From: an uncultured Acidimicrobiales bacterium
Lineage (GTDB): Bacteria; Actinomycetota; Acidimicrobiia; Acidimicrobiales; Aldehydirespiratoraceae
Direction of reading: 5' to 3'
Assembly: GCA_958296055.1 (NCBI GenBank)
Contig: CATQHS010000001.1
Location: 475,917-539,916, forward strand
DNA: 64,000 nucleotides
Positions 17,886 through 24,548 of this stretch are shown here, one piece after another (within the stretch, counting starts at the first letter, position 1; the number at the start of each line of letters is the position of its first letter). Made by a program: the position numbers and the translations under genes. Below the pieces are notes generated by a model. That model worked only from the letters and a program-made list of their open reading frames with translations. It did not search any database and was not told the DNA's origin.

Positions 17886-19244
17886 ATGTTCATCAAGGCC
17901 TTCGAGAGTTTCGACGGGGACCTGTCCCGCCTGTTGGATGCGGTGCGCTCCGGCGAGGTGAGGGCCGACCACCTCAAGGACCTTATGGCGGCCGGCCGGT
18001 CAGTGGAGGCCAAGATGGCCGTATTCCAGACCGAGGCGGCCCGGTTGATCGCGCTGCGGGAGCGCCACGGGGACGGCGGCACCTCGGTGCTGTGCGATCA
18101 GGCCGGCAAGTCCCGGTTTCAGGCCCGCCGTAGCCTGGCCACCGCTGAGAAGCTGGACGAGATGCCCGAGTTGCGCTCCGCGGTGGACGCCGGGGAAGTG
18201 TCGCTGACCAACGCCGAAAGCCTGGCCCGCGCCGCCCAGAAGACCGCTCCCGAAGCCGTGGACTCCGCCGTCGACCTGCTGACCAAGGCAAAGGAGCTGT
18301 CCCCAGACCGTTTCGGCCGCGAAGTCGATGCCTGGACCCAGCGCCACCAAGCCGACCACGGCCACCGCGACTACCTGAACCAGCGCCGACAGCGCTACCT
18401 CAGAATCCGCAAAGAAAACGACATGGTGCGCCTCGACGGCCGATTGGACCTCGAGTTCGGCACCCGGCTGGCCGCGCGCCTCCAGCGAACGGCTGAAGCA
18501 CTCCGCCGCCAAGACGACCAAGCCGCTCGCACCAGCGGCGGGTCTGATGCCGACGAGGACCGCCGATCCTGGGATCAACTCCAAGCCGACGCCCTCGATC
18601 AGCTCACCTCAGGCGCTGAGTCAAAGGACCGCAGTGATGCAAGGGGCAGGCCCAAAGCCGAAGTGATCGTGGTGGCCGACATTGGCGTCCTCACCGGCGA
18701 CAACCCGGCCGGGCGCTGCGAGATCCCCGGCGTGGGCCCCGTCCCTCCGGCCGTGCTCCAGCGCCTCGCCTGCGACGCCGATTTGACCGGCATTCTCTTC
18801 CATAAGGGCAAGCCCCTGTACCACGGGGCCACGGTACGCACCGCCACCAAAGACCAATGGCGGGCGTTGATCGCCCGAGACGGGGGCTGCATCGGCTGCG
18901 GCGCCGAGCCCCGGTGGTGCCAAGCCCACCACACCGTCCCCTACGCCCAATCCAGGAGAACCGGCATCGACGAGTTGGCGCTGGTGTGCTGGCGCTGCCA
19001 CCACAACATCCACGACCACAACTGGCGAGTGACCCTCAAAGACGGCAAGCGAGCCCTAGAACCCCCCGACCCTCTCGCCCCTCCCAGCCCCACCCACAGC
19101 CATCGCACCAGCAACGGCAGCACCCATCGATCAGATAGCGGCCCGCGTCCAACAAAACCCCGGGCCAGCCCCGACCCGCCCAACCCTCACCCAGCTCGGG
19201 CTGGCCCAGTCACCCAGAAGGCACCAGCCCTCTTTCCAACCTGA
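17886..19244 (+). CDS. DUF222 / HNH endonuclease domain protein (13E12 type)
   Basis: A 452-aa protein of the actinobacterial DUF222-HNH family. The N-terminal DUF222 helices include AGKSRFQARRSLATAEKL and a YLRIRKENDMVRLDGRLDLE segment. The C-terminal HNH core is CIGCGAEPRWCQAHH, then ELALVCWRCHHNIHDHNW, with both Cys pairs and the His residues that bind zinc and metal. The tail is Pro/Ser-rich. I chose the ATG at 17886 because TATAGT lies exactly 6 nt upstream, giving a leaderless mRNA; starts at 17868 or 17841 are alternatives. The family occurs in many copies in actinobacteria with no settled function. It is the first gene of the island beside recG. Confidence 0.88.
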   Translation: MFIKAFESFDGDLSRLLDAVRSGEVRADHLKDLMAAGRSVEAKMAVFQTEAARLIALRERHGDGGTSVLCDQAGKSRFQARRSLATAEKLDEMPELRSAVDAGEVSLTNAESLARAAQKTAPEAVDSAVDLLTKAKELSPDRFGREVDAWTQRHQADHGHRDYLNQRRQRYLRIRKENDMVRLDGRLDLEFGTRLAARLQRTAEALRRQDDQAARTSGGSDADEDRRSWDQLQADALDQLTSGAESKDRSDARGRPKAEVIVVADIGVLTGDNPAGRCEIPGVGPVPPAVLQRLACDADLTGILFHKGKPLYHGATVRTATKDQWRALIARDGGCIGCGAEPRWCQAHHTVPYAQSRRTGIDELALVCWRCHHNIHDHNWRVTLKDGKRALEPPDPLAPPSPTHSHRTSNGSTHRSDSGPRPTKPRASPDPPNPHPARAGPVTQKAPALFPT

Positions 19245-19430
19245 TCCTTTGGATCCGGGCCTCCCGAGCAACGGCAAGAGATCACCAGCAAGCCAGGCCG
19301 GGGGGTGGCACGGGGGTCAGCGTCGGCGCCGCTAGCGGCGACGACCGCCCCCGTGACAGGACCGGGGCTGGCGCGAAATGGCAAACCCCCAAGTCAAGCC
19401 CTACGCCAGATCCGGCCCGGGAACGAATTT

Positions 19431-19535
19431 CGGCCGAATCGGGAACGAATTTCGAGAACCGTTCCCCGTTTGGGTCCCTGACCTGGGGCTATGCCGGGGC
19501 CGCCGTCAGCAGGCCCGGGGACGAGTTCCCACAAC
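19431..19535 (+). repeat. Dispersed direct repeat, copy 1
   Basis: About 105 bp that realign with 24360-24462 at roughly three-quarters identity. Shared blocks include CGAATCGGGAACGAATT-like, CGAGAACC, CCCTGACCTGGG and GGCCGCCG..CAGGCCCGGG. Copy 1 also contains the inverted pair GGGAAC..GTTCCC. It precedes a plus-strand small ORF; copy 2 precedes the methyltransferase gene. Confidence 0.6.
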
Positions 19536-19976
19536 AGCGAGAACAGGGGTGCCTGTTGCGGGTTGCGGCGGCGAAATCCCTGTCCCACCCCGGCCGGCGC
19601 TGGGCTGGCCGCGGGCGCAGCCGCCGGGTCGGGCCTCGCTGCTTCGGTCGGGACCGGCACCACTATAGTCGGGCTGGGCATGGGGCTCGTCTCAGGCGCC
19701 GCCGGGACGTCTATACCGGTGGCGCTCGCCGCCGGGGTGGGGGCCACCGCCGGGGTGGGGGTGCCCGTAGCCGTCGGGGTGTACGGCGCGTGCAAAGCCC
19801 ACCAGGCGATCCGCAACCGCGGCGGCTACGAAGCCGCTGGCCGGACGGCGCGAGAAGCCGCCTGTAAAACCGCCGGCGGAGTAGCCCAGGCTGCCGGAAC
19901 GGCCGCTGGCGCAGCGGGCAAAGCCGCCGGGACCGCCCAATTCGCTGCCCGGCGCGGCCATCCCCGAGACGAGTGA
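19491..19976 (+). CDS. Small Gly/Ala-rich hydrophobic protein, unknown
   Basis: An open frame of 161 aa with a strongly hydrophobic centre (residues 50-110: VGLGMGLVSGAAG, VALAAGVGATAGVGVPVAVG) resembling a glycine-zipper membrane hairpin. An Ala-rich amphipathic tail follows (TAREAACKTAGGVAQAAGTA). The start is uncertain: the first ATG lies inside the dispersed repeat, and an internal ATG at 19679 would leave the membrane segment and tail. No family is recognised. GC-rich low-complexity DNA can mimic such frames, so this is a weak call. Confidence 0.35.
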   Translation: MPGPPSAGPGTSSHNSENRGACCGLRRRNPCPTPAGAGLAAGAAAGSGLAASVGTGTTIVGLGMGLVSGAAGTSIPVALAAGVGATAGVGVPVAVGVYGACKAHQAIRNRGGYEAAGRTAREAACKTAGGVAQAAGTAAGAAGKAAGTAQFAARRGHPRDE

Positions 19977-20243
19977 TAAGGGGTCCGCAACCCCGCATCC
20001 GCTGGGGGATCAGCCCGCCTTGGCTGGTCTTGGCGCAGACATGAAACATGACCGGGCAGGAGCTTCGGCCCACAGTCGGCGGGTACACGATGTCCGCCTG
20101 CGGCAGCGGGCGGGGTCGAACGACCTGTAGAGCGCCAGCGCTCCGCCGCCAGTCGGGCCGGCCCCGCTGGCTGGCTCTGAGCCTCCGCTGGCGGGGAGCC
20201 GAATTAGATACACCGCAGGTCAGGCCCTACCCCCGGTTTTGGG

Positions 20244-20320
20244 CACCGCATCTGCGCCGAACTCGACGAGACCGTCGAGGCCTTCCGCAGCCGCCGCTTC
20301 GACTATGCCGAGCATGGACA
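20244..20320 (+). pseudogene. Short remnant of an IS256-type transposase
   Basis: In frame, this stretch reads RICAELDETVEAFRSRRFDY, closely resembling the segment of mutator/IS256 transposases just before the second catalytic Asp region. Nothing on either side continues the protein, so it is a fragment left by an old insertion. Bases 19977-20357 otherwise hold no recognisable gene. Confidence 0.45.
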
Positions 20321-20357
20321 TTCCAGAACGACCGCTCCAGCGGCTTGAACCTTGCGG

Positions 20358-20957
20358 TTATGTCATTCTTTCAGCGTCGTTTATTGGGTAAGGTTGTATA
20401 AGCCCCCCACCTTTACCCCTGCTCTGGGACAATTCGAGAGCCCTGTCAATCCTTTTATCTATCTCTACTCGAGCACATCTCCAGTCTCGACTTCCCTTTG
20501 TAGTCTCTCTATTGTATTTGGATTTGACATATGATTGAACCATCTTGTCATTTGATAATTCCCAAAGTCTGGTTAGTATCAGCCTGAATTTTTTTAACGA
20601 CTCTTGTGCGGCGTGGTTGGATTGTGCAAACTCCTCACCCTCTATTATCTGGTTACAATCCGACAGCATAAAAAATAAACACGACGCATTGATAAAATCG
20701 GGCATAAAGGAGTCTTCTAAGGCTAGTTGTAAGGCACGTTCTGCTGTACGCCTTACCCTTGCCATACCATTCTCCGACCACTTGTCTGAACATGGATCAG
20801 AATACTCGTCTCGTAGCCACTCCCAGGGCGGTAGAAGTAAATCGGCATCTATGGAGCAGTGGTCAGAATGCGATATAGTGGATTCGATCAACTCGGCATA
20901 ATACACAACCAACCTTTCCACATCTATAAGATCTATCTTTACGAGACTGTTACTCAT
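20358..20957 (-). CDS. Unknown protein, second gene of a low-GC two-gene operon
   Basis: A 199-aa mostly alpha-helical, acidic cytoplasmic protein with no signal peptide and no motif I recognise. Features seen are an N-terminal helix (VERLVVYYAELIESTIS), a Trp/Pro-rich loop (PPWEWLRDEYSDP) and a basic C-terminal third. The ATG lies within the last codons of the upstream gene (8-nt overlap), so the two products are made together and probably act together. Base composition is near 45% GC against about 70% in the surrounding chromosome, and codon use is AT-leaning; both indicate recent transfer. Function unknown; an anti-phage role is possible from context. Confidence 0.75.
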   Translation of the reverse strand: MSNSLVKIDLIDVERLVVYYAELIESTISHSDHCSIDADLLLPPWEWLRDEYSDPCSDKWSENGMARVRRTAERALQLALEDSFMPDFINASCLFFMLSDCNQIIEGEEFAQSNHAAQESLKKFRLILTRLWELSNDKMVQSYVKSKYNRETTKGSRDWRCARVEIDKRIDRALELSQSRGKGGGLIQPYPINDAERMT

Positions 20958-21981
20958 CAACTACTCTACCACCCTTAGGAGGATTAAACAGATTCAAATC
21001 TGCATCCAAGTGATAAGGAACTGCGCCCCATATGGCGGTATCAATCCAAAACTTTTGGATTTTATTTTGACGGTCTTGTCCTAATTCCCCCCAAAACGCG
21101 GGGTGTATATAAAGGTTGTCACAATCCTGTAGAGCGAGCTTGGACAATGAACTTCTGAACATTGGATGGTCAGGAGGTAGCCAATGTCGCTCTAAGTAAT
21201 TTTCCAGTTCTTCGACATCTTCTCGAAAACACACACAAGCGAGCAAGCACTCTCCAACCCCAAACAGCAGCGAGAAGGAAGCCCCTACAGGATGCAAGGG
21301 GACAACATCATCTAAAAAGATAAACTGCGAATACGCCCAAGTTTTCTCACAAGGAGCAACACGCACGCCACGAGTGACCACGGAATCCCATTCTCCTCTG
21401 ACATACAAATCGTCTAATCGCAATTTATATCGCAAAACGGTCAGAGCATTACGCACTTCATCTGCAAACGGGTCAACCAAATTCGCGTTAGAGCCGAATA
21501 GGGTGTATCTCCTATTCAGATAACCTCTCAAAAGGGCTACAGATTTACCACTAGCATGCATCACTGATCTATAAAGCAAAAGAAACAAAAACTTACTTGA
21601 GAGTTCGTCAGATTCTTCTCTAGCTATCCGCTTATGGGTGCCCGGCGTGCGGTAAACCGGTAAATCCATATATGATACATTATCTAACTCCTTCCAAAGT
21701 TGGTCGTCGTGGCTTTGGCACAGGCTTTGAAAGACGGAAGCTTGGTTTATGCCTACGGCTCTAAACAGAGATGGAGATAGCATATGTTGTAGGTTGAAAC
21801 TCTTTCCGGTTTTGTGAGGTGCTACTACCCTGCCTTTTTGACTTAAATGACTTAGAATTATTTTCTTTGAAATAGAATGGTTCCTGACAGGCAGGTCCTC
21901 ACAACCTGGGTGCAGGCAGAACCCGCTATCACCGGATAGCAAGGTTTGTAGTAGTAGCGTGATTTCTTTTTCTTCATCCAT
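20950..21981 (-). CDS. Unknown protein with an HNH-like zinc-binding N-terminus, first gene of a low-GC operon
   Basis: A 343-aa protein. The N-terminus has a CLHPGCEDLPVRNHSIS block, then KKIILSHLSQKGRVV, and further on FQSLCQSHDDQLW. The spaced Cys/Cys, His-Ser and Cys-x2-His-Asp resemble the treble-clef pattern of a family of zinc-binding, possibly nuclease-derived proteins found in mobile regions; that comparison is from memory. The C-terminal half (residues 190-343) matches nothing I know. Start ATG at 21981 has AAAGGAAAG upstream. GC is near 45%. It is followed with overlap by the 199-aa partner and flanked by IS remnants. Confidence 0.78.
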   Translation of the reverse strand: MDEEKEITLLLQTLLSGDSGFCLHPGCEDLPVRNHSISKKIILSHLSQKGRVVAPHKTGKSFNLQHMLSPSLFRAVGINQASVFQSLCQSHDDQLWKELDNVSYMDLPVYRTPGTHKRIAREESDELSSKFLFLLLYRSVMHASGKSVALLRGYLNRRYTLFGSNANLVDPFADEVRNALTVLRYKLRLDDLYVRGEWDSVVTRGVRVAPCEKTWAYSQFIFLDDVVPLHPVGASFSLLFGVGECLLACVCFREDVEELENYLERHWLPPDHPMFRSSLSKLALQDCDNLYIHPAFWGELGQDRQNKIQKFWIDTAIWGAVPYHLDADLNLFNPPKGGRVVDE

Positions 21982-22164
21982 GTTGCTTTCCTTTTGTCGG
22001 ATGCTACCTAACTAGGCAAGGCGTATAGCTGTGTTGCTAACCCCATACTGGCTCGACGGACTTTGAGAACCCAGTCTGCCTGATTGGGAGCATATCGCGT
22101 TCTCCGCCACTTAGCTCCTGCTCGTTTCCGGCGATCTCATCTCCGGTACCCCGAGCGGGTGGGA

Positions 22165-22838
22165 GCTTCGGGCGCGGCGGGCGCGGCGGGCCTGGGGGCT
22201 TTGGCGGCCGTGTACCCTCCAGCCGCCCCCGGGCGGGCTTCGCCACTTTTTGATGTCGAGGCGCCAGTTCCCCCGGCGCCGATCTCTCATAGCAGCGGAT
22301 CACCCGCCCGGTCGGGCGGTCGATGACATCGAGCCGGTTCAGCCCGTGGCGGCGAAGGACCCGCCACACCGTGGAGGCCGGCACGCCGGTGCGCGCCGAC
22401 AAGTACACCGGGCCCCGCTTCGTGCTGCGCCCCAACCGCCAGATCCGCTCCTCGGTCTTCGCGTCGGTGCGCCGAGGAGACCGGCGCGGCCGCGAGTTGC
22501 GGTCCACCAGCCCGCAATAGCCGTGCTCCTGCCAGCGATGCCACCACTTCGCGACCGTGCCCCGCGACAGCTTTCATCTGGCGGGCCACCTCAGCCTGGC
22601 GGCCCCCGCCCCGCCCTGCCGGAGCTGACGACGACCCGCACAGCTTTCATCTGGCGGGCCACCTCCGCTTGGGGTTCCCCCGCGGCCACCCGCTGGACCA
22701 GCAGCAGCCGCCCCGCGGGAGTCAAACGTGCATTAGCGTGCGACATCGAGCCTCCTGTGCTCGTGGGTTTGTTACACCACCACACTCGCACAGGGGGCTC
22801 ACCCCATCGCGCTGCTACCAACCTCTATGCCCAGAACA
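22165..22838 (-). mobile_element. Truncated, rearranged IS481-family element
   Basis: A minus-strand relative of the intact element at 27593-28641. Its outer end (22838) matches the left terminus of that element and abuts TCTAGT. The transposase begins normally (MSHANARLTPAGRLLLVQR...), is interrupted by a direct duplication of about 24 bp (at 22569-22592 and again near 22643-22666) with some 50 foreign bases between, then continues as a frame covering the helix-turn-helix and YERSAPGEL region. Homology stops near 22165, so the catalytic two-thirds and right end are missing. It is inactive. Confidence 0.8.
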
Positions 22839-23091
22839 TCTAGTGTGCTTGCCGGCACGTGTGGGTCAGATTACCTGCCGGCACGAGTCAGCACGGATCA
22901 GGCCGCCGGGTCGGCAGAGGCGAGACACCACGACCCCGTTATCGTTTCTTAGTTAGAGATGTGTAACTGGAGATGTGGGCAGTACCGCTCTTAGATGGCG
23001 CGCAAATAGGGATGCCCCTCAGCGAGTTGACCCTGCTCGGACAGTTACGCATTCACCTATCTGCGCACCCTCTAAGAGTCCATTCGTGCCA

Positions 23092-23661
23092 CTATTCTCT
23101 GTTGGAAGGAGGATCAAACACCGTCGCCAATTCTTCGGCGCTGATGTGATCAGCGCCGAATGGTTCCCTGGCCAAGTGGTGGAGATATTGGTACGAACAC
23201 CAGAAGGAACTGTTGTCCTCTATGTCGGACGCGATGCTTTTGACGAGTTCTCGTTCAAATATGTCTAAACTGTGTAAAGCCTGAATCGTTTCCGGCATCG
23301 TTGGGTGCCGGGATAGATGCTCCCTAGCTTCGTTACACCGCTTCAAGCAGGCTAGGAAGACTTCTCCGATTGGTGGGCTAAGGTTGGCTTCTTTTTTGTC
23401 TATTCGTTCCTTGAATTTGTTCATTCGTTCCTTGTCCAGTCTGATAGCTTCACGTGCTTGGACTCGTTGCTCGACCCACCAGACGGCGCACACTGGGATT
23501 AGCACTGATGCCATGCTGCGCAACGAGTCTAACCTTATGGCCAGAATCGCCCAAATCCCCACTACAACGAAGACAAGTGGGTGTAGTTTGGCCCCGGTAC
23601 GTCTCCATCTTGATGCACGGGTGGCCCATTTGTTTTTCAGGTTGTCTGTCTTGTCCCCCAT
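23092..23661 (-). CDS. Small membrane protein with long cytoplasmic helix, unknown
   Basis: A 189-aa protein. A basic N-terminus is followed by one or two membrane helices (about residues 28-62: LVFVVVGIWAILAIRL and SMASVLIPVCAVWWV), then a charged helix (REAIRLDKERMNKFKERIDK) and a soluble C-terminal domain. No family is recognised. The start ATG at 23661 follows GGAGAG. GC is lower than the core chromosome. The gene sits alone between the IS481 remnant and the exonuclease-like remnant, in an accessory region. Confidence 0.65.
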   Translation of the reverse strand: MGDKTDNLKNKWATRASRWRRTGAKLHPLVFVVVGIWAILAIRLDSLRSMASVLIPVCAVWWVEQRVQAREAIRLDKERMNKFKERIDKKEANLSPPIGEVFLACLKRCNEAREHLSRHPTMPETIQALHSLDIFERELVKSIASDIEDNSSFWCSYQYLHHLAREPFGADHISAEELATVFDPPSNRE

Positions 23662-23735
23662 TGCTCTCTCCGTTCGGTTGTTGTTGTGTATGATTTGGTA
23701 TTATAGCGTCGGTGTGCCTCTGGCCCCGCCAGCGG

Positions 23736-24326
23736 TCACCGCACCGGCGTGCGGCCTCTGGCCCCGCCGTTGTGCCAGGTTTGTTTGACGATCTCTGCGG
23801 CGGCGCGGGCGTCGGCCAGCGCCCGGTGGCCGCCGGTGAACGGGATGCCGTAGCGGCGGCAGGCGTCTTGGAGTTTGAGATGCGGGCCGCCTCTGGATGC
23901 GGCGGCCATGGCGCAGAACCCGCGGCCGAGACTGATCGGATGCCGGGCCCGGGCGAACCCGCGGGCGAGGATCCGCCGGTCGAATGGCAGGTTACAGGCG
24001 GCGAGGACGCGGCCTCTCAGACAAGCGGCGAGAGGGCCGGCGATCCGGGCGAGCACCGGTTTGCCTGCGGCCATCGCGTCGGTGATGCCGTGAACAGCGG
24101 CGGCTTGTTGCGGGATCGGGCGACCGTCCACCAGCCAGACGTCTTCGCTTTCGACCGCCCAACCCGGGGGGAGACGGGGTCGTCGCGGCGGGCACGGCCG
24201 AGAATCTGCGAAGGCGCTGGCCCGAGCACACCGGCCCGAGCACGGCAATCGCTGGCTGGTGGACCTCAGTCTCAGCGGCAGCGGATGCTGCGATGAGGAC
24301 CTAGATGGTTGAGGGACACAACGCAA
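23736..24326 (-). pseudogene. DnaQ-like 3'-5' exonuclease remnant
   Basis: The C-terminal two-thirds of a DEDDh exonuclease is recognisable: AAVHGITDAMAAGKPV, then VLAACNLPFDRRIL (Exo II-like, NxxFDxxx) and HRALADARAAAEI (Exo III with His-x4-Asp). The N-terminal Exo I motif (Asp-x-Glu in a DTETTG-type strand) is absent from this frame, and the upstream residues are low-complexity Pro/Arg that look like out-of-frame DNA. Without Exo I the enzyme would lack two metal ligands, so I call it a decayed gene. A hidden frameshift is the alternative. Confidence 0.5.
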
Positions 24327-24359
24327 TAAGAGTTTGAGCGGATAGACCCTGGTGATCGT

Positions 24360-24462
24360 CGGCCAAATCGGGAACCGAATTCCGAGAACCTTTCTAGTTC
24401 AGGCCCCTGACCTGGGAAAACGCCGGGCCGCCGCCAACAGGCCCGGGAACGGCATTCTCACA
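24360..24462 (+). repeat. Dispersed direct repeat, copy 2
   Basis: Partner of 19431-19535, same orientation, 4.9 kb apart. It ends about 85 bp upstream of the methyltransferase start. It could be a shared promoter or leader region, or a relic of an insertion that duplicated its flank. Confidence 0.6.
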
Positions 24463-24548
24463 GTCATGGGAACGGCCCCAGTTCCGGGAAATGCCCGTGG
24501 CCAGTGTTATCGTCAGCCATCCGCTAGGGCACAGGAGGGAGGCGAAGC

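Noticed and set aside
22975..23268. 97-aa plus frame opposite the small membrane protein gene
   Set aside because: Mostly antisense to the better supported minus-strand gene and without motifs.
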